NCBI GenBank assembly: GCA_001897755.1
Contig: MKUJ01000001.1
Location: forward strand, 254,102-318,101
Length of the DNA: 64,000 bases
Origin: Afipia sp. 64-13
GTDB lineage: Bacteria; Pseudomonadota; Alphaproteobacteria; Rhizobiales; Xanthobacteraceae
Direction of reading: 5' to 3'
Position 1 is the first letter of the stretch; each line of letters opens with the position of its first letter. A model generated the notes under the pieces. It was not told where the DNA came from, did no database searches, and saw only the letters and a program-made list of their open reading frames with translations. Shown here one piece after another: positions 36,324-45,424 of the stretch. The position numbers and the translations under genes were made by a program.

Positions 36324-37943
36324 TTACCGATTGTCCTCCAGGACCATGGCGGAACCCTTCTCGGCGATCATCGCTGTCGGTGTATTGGTATTGCCCGACG
36401 TGATGGTCGGCATCACCGAGGCGTCGATGACGCGCAGCCGCTCGATGCCGCGTAGCCGCAGCCGTTCATCCACCACCGCCATCGGATCGCTGGCTGTTCC
36501 CATCTTCGCCGTTCCGACCGGATGGAAGATCGTGGTGCCGATATCGCCGGCCGCCCTGGCGAGCGAGGCGTCGTCGTCGCCGACCGAGGGACCCGGCAGA
36601 TATTCGCTCGGACGATACGGCGTGAGGGCAGGCTGCTTCATGAGTTTCCGCGTGACGCGAATGGCGTCGGCGGCGACTTCGCGGTCCTCGTCGGTCGCAA
36701 GATAGTTCGGCGCGATGATCGGCGGCGCGTTCAGTTCATTGGAGCGCAGGCGGATCACGCCGCGCGATGTCGGTTGCAAATTGCAGGCGCTGATGGTGAT
36801 GGCCGGAAAGCGGTGCAGCGGATCGCCGAACTTGTCGAGCGACAGCGGCTGGACGTGAAACTGGATGTTGGCGCGATCGCGGTTGGGATTCGAGCGCGTG
36901 AAAATGCCGAGTTGCGATGGCGCCATGGTGAGCGGCCCGCGCCGGCGCAGTGCGTAGTTGATGCCCATCCAGCCGCGTTGCAGCAGGTTGTAATAAGTCT
37001 CGTTGAGAGTGCGGATGCCCTCGACCTTGTAGATCGCGCGTTGTTGCAGATGGTCCTGCAGGTTGCGGCCGACGCCTTGCCTGTCGAGCACCATGTCGAT
37101 GCCGAGCGGTGCGAGCCATTCTTGCGGTCCGATGCCGGAGCGATGCAGCACCTGGATCGATCCGATCGAGCCGGCGCACAGGATTACTTCGCCTTTCGCG
37201 CGCGCCTCGATGGTCTCGTTGCCTTGGTGAAAGCGAATGCCGACGGCGCGGCCGTTCTCCACGATCAGGCGATCGACCACGACGCCGGTCTCCAGCCGAA
37301 GGTTGGGGCGTGTGAGCGCGGGCTTGAGAAAGCCGCGCGCCGCCGACCAGCGCCGCCCCCGCTTCTGGTTGACGTGGAAATAGCTGATGCCTTCGTTGTC
37401 GCCGGTGTTGAAGTCGGCGACGCGGCGGATGCCGGCCTGGCTCGCGGCCTCCGCGACCACGTCGAGCACTTTCCACGACAGGCGCGGCGCTTCCACGCGG
37501 AAACCACCGCCGGCGCCGTGCAGGTCGCCGGCGCCGAGAAAATGATCTTCGATATTCTTGAACGCGGGCAGCACATCGTCCCAGCCCCAGCCGGTGAGGC
37601 CGAGCTGCCGCCAATGATTGTAGTCGGCGGCCTGGCCACGCATGCAGATCATGGCGTTGATCGCGGAAGAGCCGCCGATCACCTTGCCGCGCGGATAGTG
37701 CAGCGAGCGTCCGTTGAGACCAGCCTCCGGTTCGGTCCTGAACATCCAGTCGGAGCGCGGATTGCCGATCGCGAACAGATAGCCGACGGGGATGTGAAAC
37801 CAGATCCAGTCATCATGGCCGCCGGCTTCGAGAATGAGGACGCGGTTGCGCGGGTCGGCCGACAGGCGGTTGGCGACGATGCAGCCGGCCGTGCCGGCGC
37901 CGACAACGATATAGTCGAACTCCCCATCGATCTTTTTCATCAT
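36324..37943 (-). CDS. GMC-family FAD oxidoreductase (choline dehydrogenase-like)
   Basis: A 539-residue glucose-methanol-choline oxidoreductase. The N-terminal FAD motif is FDYIVVGAGTAGCIVANRLS. The GMC signatures HYPRGKVIGGSSAINAM and GEVILCAGSIGSIQVLHRSGIGP are both present. The C-terminal catalytic region has FHPVGTAKMG (active His) and SVMPTITSGNTNTPTAMIAEK. It oxidises an alcohol, but the substrate is not evident. No betaine-aldehyde dehydrogenase or transporter is adjacent, so a choline role is unproven. Two adjacent ATG codons (37943, 37940) are possible starts. Confidence 0.88.
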   Translation of the reverse strand: MMKKIDGEFDYIVVGAGTAGCIVANRLSADPRNRVLILEAGGHDDWIWFHIPVGYLFAIGNPRSDWMFRTEPEAGLNGRSLHYPRGKVIGGSSAINAMICMRGQAADYNHWRQLGLTGWGWDDVLPAFKNIEDHFLGAGDLHGAGGGFRVEAPRLSWKVLDVVAEAASQAGIRRVADFNTGDNEGISYFHVNQKRGRRWSAARGFLKPALTRPNLRLETGVVVDRLIVENGRAVGIRFHQGNETIEARAKGEVILCAGSIGSIQVLHRSGIGPQEWLAPLGIDMVLDRQGVGRNLQDHLQQRAIYKVEGIRTLNETYYNLLQRGWMGINYALRRRGPLTMAPSQLGIFTRSNPNRDRANIQFHVQPLSLDKFGDPLHRFPAITISACNLQPTSRGVIRLRSNELNAPPIIAPNYLATDEDREVAADAIRVTRKLMKQPALTPYRPSEYLPGPSVGDDDASLARAAGDIGTTIFHPVGTAKMGTASDPMAVVDERLRLRGIERLRVIDASVMPTITSGNTNTPTAMIAEKGSAMVLEDNR

Positions 37944-38090
37944 GACTGTTTCCGCCCACGCGCTGAAATTCTTGTTCTGGAATGGGGTGGCCCCGCAAGC
38001 CGCCGGGAAGATTTAGCGCGCTCGCCGTTGTTGGGTCCATGACTTGTCCATGCTACTCTTGTTGCATAGTCCACGGCCACGAGTTTGCGA

Positions 38091-39266
38091 ATGCCTATTG
38101 TCGAGCGCATTTCTGCCCTGCAACCCGAAATCAAGGCGTGGCGGCGCGATCTGCATGCCCATCCTGAACTGATGTATGACGTGCATCGCACCGCGGCGTT
38201 TGTGGCGGATCGCCTGCGCGAATTCGGTTGCGACGAGGTGGCGACCGGCCTTGGCCGCACCGGCGTGGTCGGCCGCATCAAGGGCAACAGGCCGGCGAAC
38301 GGTCGCGGCGTCAAGGCGCTCGGCTTGCGTGCGGATATGGATGCGCTGCCGCTCGAGGAGGAGACCAACGCGCCGTATCGCTCGACCGTACCGGGCAAGA
38401 TGCACGCCTGCGGCCATGACGGCCATACCGCGATGCTGCTCGGGGCCGCGCGCTATCTTGCGGAAACCCGCGATTTCGCCGGCGAGGCGATCATGATCTT
38501 CCAGCCCGCCGAGGAGGGCGGGGCGGGCGCCGACGCGATGATCAAGGACGGGCTGATGGACCGGTTCGGCATCGATCAGGTCTACGGTATGCACAACAGT
38601 CCGGGCATGCCGATCGGCACGTTCGCGACCCGCGCCGGACCGACCATGGCGGCAACCGATCACATCAATATTCATATCGAGGGTTTGGGCGGCCACGCGG
38701 CGCGTCCGCACAAGAGCATCGATTCGGTGCTGGTGGGCTCGCAACTGGTGGTGGCGCTGCAGAGCATCGTCTCGCGCAGCGTCGATCCGCTCGAGGCGGT
38801 GGTGGTGTCGATGTGCCAGTTCAGGGCGGGCGACGCCCGCAACGTCATTCCGCAGACGGCCGAGATCCTCGGCACCGCGCGGACGCTGACGGCCGAGATG
38901 CGGGATCTGGTCGAGCAGCGGGTGCGTGAAATCGTCGCCGGCGTTGCGCTGCAGAGCGGGGCGAGAATTACGCTGAACTACGAGCGCAGCTATCCCGTGC
39001 TGGTCAATCATGCGGCGCAGGTGGATGTGGCGGCGCGGGTGGCGGCGGAGGTGACCGGCGCGGCCAATGTCAGTTCCGAGATTCCGCCGGTCATGGGCGC
39101 CGAGGACTTCGCCTATATGCTCGAAGCGCGGCCCGGCGCCTTCATCTTCATCGGCAATGGCGACAGCGCGGGGCTGCATCACCCGGCCTACGATTTCAAT
39201 GACGAGGCCATCGTCTATGGCGCGTCGTACTGGGCGAGGCTGGTCGAGACCCAGCTCGCGGGCTGA
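38091..39266 (+). CDS. M20-family amidohydrolase (hippurate hydrolase-like)
   Basis: A 391-residue metallo-amidohydrolase of the HipO/aminoacylase M20D group, expected to split N-acyl amino acids. Metal and catalytic motifs seen are HACGHDGHTAMLLGAARYL, FQPAEEGGAGADAMIKDGL, MHNSPGMPIG and MGAEDFAYML. The dimerisation domain lies in the middle (about 180-300). The ATG at 38091 is preferred over an upstream in-frame TTG. It diverges from the GMC gene across a 147-base gap. No signal peptide is seen. Confidence 0.9.
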   Translation: MPIVERISALQPEIKAWRRDLHAHPELMYDVHRTAAFVADRLREFGCDEVATGLGRTGVVGRIKGNRPANGRGVKALGLRADMDALPLEEETNAPYRSTVPGKMHACGHDGHTAMLLGAARYLAETRDFAGEAIMIFQPAEEGGAGADAMIKDGLMDRFGIDQVYGMHNSPGMPIGTFATRAGPTMAATDHINIHIEGLGGHAARPHKSIDSVLVGSQLVVALQSIVSRSVDPLEAVVVSMCQFRAGDARNVIPQTAEILGTARTLTAEMRDLVEQRVREIVAGVALQSGARITLNYERSYPVLVNHAAQVDVAARVAAEVTGAANVSSEIPPVMGAEDFAYMLEARPGAFIFIGNGDSAGLHHPAYDFNDEAIVYGASYWARLVETQLAG

Positions 39267-39280
39267 ACGCCGGACCTGTC

Positions 39281-39305
39281 GGAACCTGTTCGATCACGTC
39301 GCGTT
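39281..39305 (+). promoter_or_regulatory. EcfG (general stress response) promoter
   Basis: GGAAC at 39281-39285, exactly 16 bases, then CGTT at 39302-39305: a perfect EcfG promoter. It begins 14 bases after the amidohydrolase stop and ends 39 bases before the ATG of the DUF892 gene, the ideal distance for its promoter. Confidence 0.87.
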
Positions 39306-39344
39306 GAAGGGCCGCAATGACCCTTCAACAGGCGGAGAAGACAG

Positions 39345-39989
39345 ATGGCACGACGAGCAGCGGCACGTAAAACGGCAAAGCGCGCGGGCAAGAAATCGAC
39401 CACGCGGCGCACCCCCCCGCGAAAGGCGGCGACGGCGAGACGGTCTACAACCAAGCGAGCGCCCGCGCGCCGGCCGGCGGCCGGTAGGACGGCCGCGAAA
39501 GACAAGACTCTCCACGATCTCTTTCTCGATACCCTCAAGGACATCTATTACGCGGAAAACAAGATTTTGAAGGCGCTGCCGAAGATGGCCAAGGCGGCGC
39601 ATTCGGAGGATTTGCGCGCCGCGTTCGAAAAGCACTGGGAGCAGACCGAAGGCCAGGTGGATCGCCTGGAGCAGGTGTTCGCGCTGCTGGGTCAGGCTCC
39701 GAAGGGCAAGACCTGCGATGCCATCGAAGGCATTCTCGACGAGGGCAAGGAGATCATGGACGAATACAAGGGATGCGAGGCCCTCGATGCCGGCCTGCTG
39801 GCTGCCGCGCAGGCGGTCGAGCACTACGAGATTTCGCGCTACGGCACGCTCAAGGCCTGGGCCGAGAAACTCGGCATGGACGAGGCCGCCGAACTTCTCG
39901 ATGAAACCCTTCAGGAGGAACACCAGACCGATCGCGATTTGACGGTGCTGGCGGAAGGCGAGGTCAATTCGGAAGCGATGGCGGCGTGA
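39345..39989 (+). CDS. DUF892 (YciF-like) ferritin-fold protein with histone-like basic N-terminus
   Basis: A 214-residue protein in two parts. Residues 1-52 are almost entirely Lys, Arg, Ala, Thr and Pro (for example RRAAARKTAKRAGKKSTTRR), like histone H1 or AlgP tails, and are likely to bind DNA. Residues 53-214 form the DUF892/YciF domain, a four-helix ferritin-like fold (TLHDLFLDTLKDIYYAENKI, AVEHYEISRYGTLKAWAE, EHQTDRDL) with conserved Glu/His positions that could bind di-iron. It follows an exact EcfG promoter and has a GGAGAAG ribosome site. A stress-induced DNA-associated protein is inferred; the biochemical activity is unknown. Confidence 0.85.
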   Translation: MARRAAARKTAKRAGKKSTTRRTPPRKAATARRSTTKRAPARRPAAGRTAAKDKTLHDLFLDTLKDIYYAENKILKALPKMAKAAHSEDLRAAFEKHWEQTEGQVDRLEQVFALLGQAPKGKTCDAIEGILDEGKEIMDEYKGCEALDAGLLAAAQAVEHYEISRYGTLKAWAEKLGMDEAAELLDETLQEEHQTDRDLTVLAEGEVNSEAMAA

Positions 39990-40006
39990 AGTGCCATCCA
40001 TAAAGT

Positions 40007-40143
40007 TGTCATGCGCGGGCTTGCCCCGCGCATCCACGCCTTGCTCCTGCATCACAGGGAAAGAAGAAGACGTGGATGGTCGGATCATAGGCGAGCGATG
40101 CGACGCCGGTCTTCGAATGGCTATGCCCGGCCATGACGGCTTT
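40007..40143. repeat. Dispersed palindromic repeats
   Basis: Two elements fill the gap between the DUF892 gene and udgX: a CATGCGCGGGCTTGCCCCGCG hairpin ending in CATCCACGCC (40010-40040), and an element opening CGTGGATGGTCGG and closing GCCCGGCCATGACGG (40070-40140). Both belong to the repeat family seen at 10010-10132 and 11301-11392. Confidence 0.65.
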
Positions 40144-40160
40144 GATGGTTTTCGAACGCG

Positions 40161-41612
40161 CTATGCCGCTTTCAGTTTGCGTAGGACCGACGCGGCGAGC
40201 TTGAGGTCCTTGACGAAGGCGGCATATTCGCGCGCTCGCGCATCTTCATCCGGCAGTCGCAGCAGATAAGACGGATGAACGGTGACGAGCGCCCTGGTGG
40301 CGTCGTCGAGATCGATGACGCGGCCGCGGTTTTTGCCGATCGGGGTGATCTTGCCGAGCACGCTTTGCGCGGCGGTCGCGCCCATGGCGATGACGAGCGC
40401 GGGTTTGATCGCGGCAAGCTCGCGCTCGTACCAAGGCCGGCACGCCCGGATTTCCGGCGTGTTCGGCTTCTGGTGCAGCCGGATCTTGCCGCGCGGCACG
40501 AATTTGAAATGTTTCACCGCGTTGGTGACGTAGACCTTGCCGCGCTCGATCCCGGCGTCCGCCAGCGCGCGGTCCAGCATCATTCCGGCGGGACCGACGA
40601 ACGGCTTGCCGGCGAGGTCTTCCTTGTCGCCCGGCTGCTCTCCCACCAGCATGAGGGATGCGTGCTCGGGACCTTCGCCGAACACCGTCTGGGTCGCGTC
40701 TTTCCACAGCGGACAGGCGCGGCAGTGTGCGGCCTCGGCGCGCAACGCGGCGAGACTGTCCGGCTTGTGGCGTGCGGGTGTAGCCATCGGTGCGTCTTTC
40801 CGCTGCCGCGCGAGGCGGGGAGCTGGGGCTTCGCGTGCGATCATCGCTTGCGTGGTACGCACAGCCTCGGCGATCAGCGGGTCAATCAGGGAGGCCTCGG
40901 GAAGGTTCCGCCAATATTTCTTGGGCATCTCGGCCTGCATCGCTTTGACCTTGAGCCGGGCGGGATTGAAGATGCTGGCGTAGTAGATGCGCCACGTCTC
41001 CTCCAAGGGATCGTCCGATGACGCATCGGCGCGCGTTGCGCCCGCAGTGAAAGTGAGAGCGTGCCCGTTCCAATGCGCGCAACGCTCCGGCGTTAAAATC
41101 GACCACGCCATGCTGGCGAAGCGCCTCGCGAAGAACGGCGCTGCCAATTCGACGATGTGATGCGTGGGCTCGAACCAGGCGACGAAGCGCGTTGCCGCGC
41201 CGGTGCCGAACTCGCGGAAGCGGACGAAGGCGTGCATCTTGTGCTCCTCGCGGCGGACCTCGCGCGCCATCGTTTCGGTGCGGATAACGTCGGCATCGGC
41301 GGGATTGGTCATGATCGCCGGAACGGTGCGCATCCGCCAAAGCAGGCGGTAGAGTAGGGCGAAGCGCGCCGGATCGCGATGCAGGATCGCCATGCGCGCC
41401 GTTTCGATGAAGGCAGCCGACACGGCGAAGGTCGGCGCGTCGTTGCAAGGGGGAAGCGCGCTTGGTGCAAACAATTCCGGCGTGCGGTCGGCGACCGTCC
41501 ACACGATGGTCTCGGGCGGCACGCCGTTCTGCACCAGCGCCCGCGCCGCCGCGCGCCAGCCGTCGAAATCGGTCTCGCTGTCGAGGACGATGGTGTGCAT
41601 CAGACCTTCCAT
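40161..41612 (-). CDS. udgX: UdgX-type uracil-DNA glycosylase fused to a TIGR03915-like domain
   Basis: A 483-residue two-domain protein. Residues 1-260 match the SAM-partner domain often encoded with a radical SAM repair protein (HHIVELAAPFFARRFASMAWSILTP). Residues 285-483 are a uracil-DNA glycosylase of the UdgX group: Fe-S Cys pair C297/C300, GEQPGDKED (about 324-332), and the loop RGKIRLHQKP that places His380 where UdgX forms its covalent bond to abasic DNA. A C-terminal HPSYLLRLP completes it. Two nearby starts exist (M1 and M5). It lies downstream of the radical SAM gene on the same strand, with repeat sequence between. Confidence 0.88.
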   Translation of the reverse strand: MEGLMHTIVLDSETDFDGWRAAARALVQNGVPPETIVWTVADRTPELFAPSALPPCNDAPTFAVSAAFIETARMAILHRDPARFALLYRLLWRMRTVPAIMTNPADADVIRTETMAREVRREEHKMHAFVRFREFGTGAATRFVAWFEPTHHIVELAAPFFARRFASMAWSILTPERCAHWNGHALTFTAGATRADASSDDPLEETWRIYYASIFNPARLKVKAMQAEMPKKYWRNLPEASLIDPLIAEAVRTTQAMIAREAPAPRLARQRKDAPMATPARHKPDSLAALRAEAAHCRACPLWKDATQTVFGEGPEHASLMLVGEQPGDKEDLAGKPFVGPAGMMLDRALADAGIERGKVYVTNAVKHFKFVPRGKIRLHQKPNTPEIRACRPWYERELAAIKPALVIAMGATAAQSVLGKITPIGKNRGRVIDLDDATRALVTVHPSYLLRLPDEDARAREYAAFVKDLKLAASVLRKLKAA

Positions 41613-41620
41613 TTTTCTTT

Positions 41621-41736
41621 ACCTCTCCCCGTGGGGGAGAGGTCGGCGCGAAGCGCCGGGTGAGGGGGCTCTGCGTTTTCCGCGATACGCCGTAACCCCC
41701 TCACCCCAACCCTCTCCCCAATGGGGAGAGGGAGTG
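41621..41736. repeat. CTCTCCCC-type inverted repeat
   Basis: Arms ACCTCTCCCCGTGGGGGAGA (from 41623) and CTCTCCCCAATGGGGAGAGG (from 41712) bracket the sequence GGTGAGGGGGCT through ACCCCCTCACCCC. This is a common dispersed repeat of alphaproteobacterial genomes. It separates udgX from the radical SAM gene and could form a terminator in either direction. Confidence 0.8.
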
Positions 41737-41758
41737 CGTCCTGCTTGTGTCGCATCCG

Positions 41759-42991
41759 TCAAAATTCGAATCCCAATTGCCGCGCCGGTGGACGCAGCAG
41801 CGCGGCAAGGCGGTTGCTGTCGAGCAGCATCGGCGCCGGCCGGTGGTCGGCGAGCACGATGAAGGGCAGCGCCTTGGCGCGCGGCACGTGAAGCCGTGCC
41901 AGGTCGGCGGCGCGCAGATGTGTGACGCGGCGCGCGGCGAGGATGCGATCGACCGTTCTCACGCCGAAGCCCGGCACCCGCAGCAGATCCTCGCGGCTCG
42001 CTTTGTTGACGTCGAGCGGGAAGCGCTCGCGGTGGCGCAGCGCCCAAGCCAGCTTGGGATCGATGTCGAGCGGCAGCATGCCGTCGCCGCGCGGATCGGT
42101 GATCTCACCGGCATCGAAACCGTAGAAGCGCATCAGCCAGTCAGCCTGATAGAGGCGGTGCTCGCGCAACAGCGGCGGCGCGCGCGGCGGCAGATTGCGG
42201 CTGGCGTCGGGAATCGGGCTGAAGGCGGAATAATAGACGCGCTTCAAACGATAGGAGCCGTAGAGGTTGGCGCTGGTCTGAAGGATGGTTTGGTCGCTCG
42301 CGGCATCGGCGCCGACGATCATCTGCGTGCTCTGGCCGGCGGGCGCGAAACGCGGCGCGCGGTTATCGCCGGCGCTTTCCTGCGCCTCGTCGAGCCTCAA
42401 GCGCAGCCGGCCCATGGTGCGGCGGATGGCGCGCACGTCCTTTTCCGGCGCGAGCGTCTTGAGGCTCGTCTCGGTCGGCACCTCGATGTTGATGCTGAGG
42501 CGGTCGGCATATCTGCCGGCTTCCGCGATCAGCGCATCGTCGGCTTCGGGAATGGTCTTGAGATGGATGTAGCCGCGGAAGTGATGGTCCTCGCGCAAAC
42601 ACTTCGCCACCCGCACCACTTGTTCCATGGTGTAGTCGGGGCTGCGGATGATGCCGGAGGATAGGAACAGGCCCTCGATGTAGTTGCGGCGGTAGAAGTC
42701 GAGCGTCAGCTGTACGGCTTCCTCCACCGTGAAGCGGGCGCGCGGCACGTTCGAGGACGCGCGGTTGATGCAATAGAGACAGTCGTAGTTGCAGGCGTTG
42801 GTGAGCAGGATTTTCAACAGCGAGATGCAGCGCCCGTCCGGCGCGTAGGAATGGCAGATGCCCATGCCGCTATCGGTGGAACCGAGGCCCTTGCCGTCGC
42901 GGCTGTCGCGGGTCGCGGTGCCGCTGGAGGCACAAGAGGCGTCGTACTTGGCCGCGTCGGCCAGGATGGCGAGCTTGCGTTGCAGGTTCAT
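41759..42991 (-). CDS. Putative DNA modification/repair radical SAM protein
   Basis: A 410-residue radical SAM protein (TIGR03916-like). The N-terminal helix MNLQRKLAILADAAKYDASC and the GICHSYAPDGRCISLLK segment precede the cluster motif C67, C71, C74 (TNACNYDCLYCINR). The C-terminus holds a helix-hairpin-helix DNA-binding motif (PLDVNKASREDLLRVPGFG). This family is regularly found beside UdgX-type genes, as here, and its chemistry is unknown. The start at 42991 is chosen because the 26 in-frame residues upstream reach back toward the SOS box. It diverges from imuA, and one LexA box lies between them. Confidence 0.85.
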   Translation of the reverse strand: MNLQRKLAILADAAKYDASCASSGTATRDSRDGKGLGSTDSGMGICHSYAPDGRCISLLKILLTNACNYDCLYCINRASSNVPRARFTVEEAVQLTLDFYRRNYIEGLFLSSGIIRSPDYTMEQVVRVAKCLREDHHFRGYIHLKTIPEADDALIAEAGRYADRLSINIEVPTETSLKTLAPEKDVRAIRRTMGRLRLRLDEAQESAGDNRAPRFAPAGQSTQMIVGADAASDQTILQTSANLYGSYRLKRVYYSAFSPIPDASRNLPPRAPPLLREHRLYQADWLMRFYGFDAGEITDPRGDGMLPLDIDPKLAWALRHRERFPLDVNKASREDLLRVPGFGVRTVDRILAARRVTHLRAADLARLHVPRAKALPFIVLADHRPAPMLLDSNRLAALLRPPARQLGFEF

Positions 42992-43071
42992 CCGTCGATC
43001 CCGTTGTTGTTGTTGGCAAAATCGATCCCTGAAGAGTCCGGTTGACTCGGCATGGCTCGTTTGCTTCATTA

Positions 43072-43086
43072 GAACATATCATGAAC
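43072..43086. promoter_or_regulatory. LexA (SOS) box between the radical SAM gene and imuA
   Basis: GAAC-ATATCAT-GAAC, a direct repeat with 7-base spacing that exactly matches the alphaproteobacterial LexA operator (GAAC-N7-GAAC, equal to GTTC-N7-GTTC on the other strand). It lies 58 bases before the imuA start and 81 bases before the radical SAM start, so LexA here could control both directions. Confidence 0.88.
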
Positions 43087-43143
43087 AAATGGACTGGTCA
43101 TCCGTTCCGGAAGGATGACGGCCTCGATCACCGGGAGCGGCGC

Positions 43144-43941
43144 ATGACCAGCGCACGCATGAACACGCTTGCGAATCTGCGGGGCCAGATCGAGCGCCTT
43201 GAGGAGGGCGCTTGCGGTCACGCCTTCGGACGTGTGGCGCTGGGTCATGTCGATGCCGATGCCGCGCTGTCCGGCGGGCTGGCGCGGGGCGCCATGCATG
43301 AGGTGTTCGCCGAAGGCGGGCGGCAGGGCGCCGCGGCGGCAGGGTTTGTCGCGGGACTGGCGCGACGGGTCTCGGCGCGGCGGCCGCTGTTGTGGGTGAG
43401 GCAGGATTTCACCGCGACCGAATGCGGCGCGTTGTCGATGAGCGGGCTGGCCGAGTTGGGCTGCGATCCCCGGCAGGTGGTGACGGTGCATGCCGCGGAT
43501 GCGGAGACGGCGCTCCGGGTCGCAGCCGATGGCTTCGCCTGCGATGCCCTCGGCAGCGTGGTGCTGGAAGTCTGGGGCGAGGTGCGCGCGCTCGATCTTG
43601 TCGCCAGCCGCAAGCTCACGCTGGCGGCGCGCAGTTCCGGCGTCACCGGACTGGTGCTGCGTCTTGCGGCCACGCCATCGCCCAGCACGGCGGAGACGCG
43701 ATGGATCGTGCGCGCGGCGCGTTCGCCGCCGGATGAGGCATGGCGCGTCTGGGGCGCGCCGATGCTCGATGTCGAGCTTGTCCGCAATCGTCACGGCCCC
43801 ACCGGGCAGTGGCTCATGGAATGGAAATGTGATGAGTGCCTTTTCCGTGAACCGGCGACGTATTCTCAGCCTGTGGCTGCCACGTCTGCCGACCGACCGT
43901 ATCAAGCGCGCGTTGTCGCGCCGGGGCGACGCGCCGGATAG
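43144..43941 (+). CDS. imuA: ImuA, RecA-like mutasome accessory protein
   Basis: ImuA works with ImuB and DnaE2 in SOS-induced error-prone synthesis. The 265-residue protein starts MTSARMNTLANLRGQIERLE. A RecA-like core follows (GGLARGAMHEVFAEGGRQGAAAAGFVAGL, PLLWVRQDF, VVLEVWGEV), but the Walker A motif is degenerate, as is usual for ImuA. The start at 43144 is downstream of the LexA box; an in-frame extension upstream overlaps the operator and is rejected. Its 3' end overlaps imuB by 110 bases, so the two are tightly coupled. Confidence 0.9.
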   Translation: MTSARMNTLANLRGQIERLEEGACGHAFGRVALGHVDADAALSGGLARGAMHEVFAEGGRQGAAAAGFVAGLARRVSARRPLLWVRQDFTATECGALSMSGLAELGCDPRQVVTVHAADAETALRVAADGFACDALGSVVLEVWGEVRALDLVASRKLTLAARSSGVTGLVLRLAATPSPSTAETRWIVRAARSPPDEAWRVWGAPMLDVELVRNRHGPTGQWLMEWKCDECLFREPATYSQPVAATSADRPYQARVVAPGRRAG

Positions 43942-45424
43942 CGGCCAGCCCTGGGCCGTTGTCGTCAGACAGAGCAACGCGCTGCAGATTTCGGCGCTAA
44001 ACGATGCCGCGGCCGCGATCGGTCTTGCCGTCGGTCTGCCGCTCGCCAATGCGCGCGCGATCTGTCCCGATGTTCATGTGTTCGATGCCGATGAGGCGGC
44101 GGACGGCAGGACGCTTGGCGACATCGCCGACTGGTGCGACCGTTTCACGCCGCTGGTTGCGCTCGATCCGCCGCATGGTCTGTTTCTCGACATCAGCGGT
44201 TGCGCGCATCTGTTCGGCGGCGAACAGGCGATGCTGCGCACGGTGTGCGAGGCGCTGGGCCGTCAGGGGTTTGTCGTCAATGCGGCGATTGCGGCGACGC
44301 CGGCCTGCGCCCGCACGCTGACGCGGGCGACGCGGGGATGCGTGGTGGCAAATGGCGCAGAGGCGGCCGCCGTCAGTCGCCTGCCGGTGTTCGCACTCGG
44401 TGCCGATGATGCGATCACGCACGGGCTGCGGCGCGCCGGCCTCAAGACCATCGGCGATGTCGCCGCACGGGAGCCGCGCGAGATCGCCGCGCGCTTTGGC
44501 GCGGATTTCATATTCTTGCTGCAGCAGGCGCTGGGGCAGCGCGATGCGCCGATCTCGCCGCGCCGGCCCGCGCCCGACTATCTGATGGAGAAGCGTTTCG
44601 CGGAACCCGTGGCGACGGACGGAGTGATCGCGGCGGCGCTCGCGGACCTCGCACAGATGCTGGTGGCTGCGATGGAGCGGCACGGCAAAGGCGCGCGGCA
44701 ACTGGAAGCAAGCTTTTTCCGTACTGATGGCGTAGTGCGCCGCCTCACGGTGGAGGCGGGGCAGCCGGTCACACGCATCGCGACGATCGAACGGCTGTTT
44801 CGCGAGCGGCTGGACGCATTGGCCGATCCGCTCGATCCTGGCTTCGGTTTCGATCTGATCCGCCTGTCCGCAAGCCATGTCGAGACCGTCGTGCAGGAAC
44901 AGCGCGATCTCGATGCCCATGCGCAGGATAATGACGAGGTGTCGATGCTGATCGATCGCATCGCGGCGCGGATCGGCAGCCGCCGCATCGTGGTCCATCT
45001 GCCGCAGGATACCCATATTCCCGAGCGCGCGGTGCTGGCTGCCCCCGCGCAGCATCATCTCGATGATGCCGCGCGCGCGATATGGCTGGAGCGGACTGAG
45101 GGCGAGCCGCCGCTGCGGCCGTTGCGGCTGTTCGAGCCGCCGGAATCGATCGACGTGCCATTTGCCACAGTGCCGGACGGTCCGCCGCGCCGTTTCACCT
45201 GGCGGCGCGCCACACATGAAATCGTTCGCGTGGAAGGGCCGGAGCGGATCGCGATGGAGTGGTGGCGCACGGAGAGCGGCAGGCTGACGCGCGATTATTT
45301 CCGCGTCGAGGACCATGAGGGGCAGCGCTTCTGGCTTTATCGCGAGGGCCTTTACAGCGAATACGTCGACAACGACGGCAGGCCCATCCCGCCGAAGTGG
45401 TTCATGCACGGACTGTTCGCATGA
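43832..45424 (+). CDS. imuB: ImuB, Y-family-like mutasome protein
   Basis: A 530-residue Y-family DNA-polymerase-like protein that links ImuA and DnaE2 to the sliding clamp. Palm/finger regions are visible (RRILSLWLPRLPTDRIKR; PHGLFLDISGCAHLFGGE; a GLKTIGDVAAREP helix-hairpin-helix). The catalytic Asp-Glu pair of active Y-family enzymes is not evident, as is normal for ImuB. The C-terminal LRLFEPPE is a plausible clamp-binding or partner motif. The ATG at 43832 (GTG at 43829 is possible) overlaps imuA. Its TGA overlaps the dnaE2 ATG. Confidence 0.92.
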   Translation: MSAFSVNRRRILSLWLPRLPTDRIKRALSRRGDAPDSGQPWAVVVRQSNALQISALNDAAAAIGLAVGLPLANARAICPDVHVFDADEAADGRTLGDIADWCDRFTPLVALDPPHGLFLDISGCAHLFGGEQAMLRTVCEALGRQGFVVNAAIAATPACARTLTRATRGCVVANGAEAAAVSRLPVFALGADDAITHGLRRAGLKTIGDVAAREPREIAARFGADFIFLLQQALGQRDAPISPRRPAPDYLMEKRFAEPVATDGVIAAALADLAQMLVAAMERHGKGARQLEASFFRTDGVVRRLTVEAGQPVTRIATIERLFRERLDALADPLDPGFGFDLIRLSASHVETVVQEQRDLDAHAQDNDEVSMLIDRIAARIGSRRIVVHLPQDTHIPERAVLAAPAQHHLDDAARAIWLERTEGEPPLRPLRLFEPPESIDVPFATVPDGPPRRFTWRRATHEIVRVEGPERIAMEWWRTESGRLTRDYFRVEDHEGQRFWLYREGLYSEYVDNDGRPIPPKWFMHGLFA

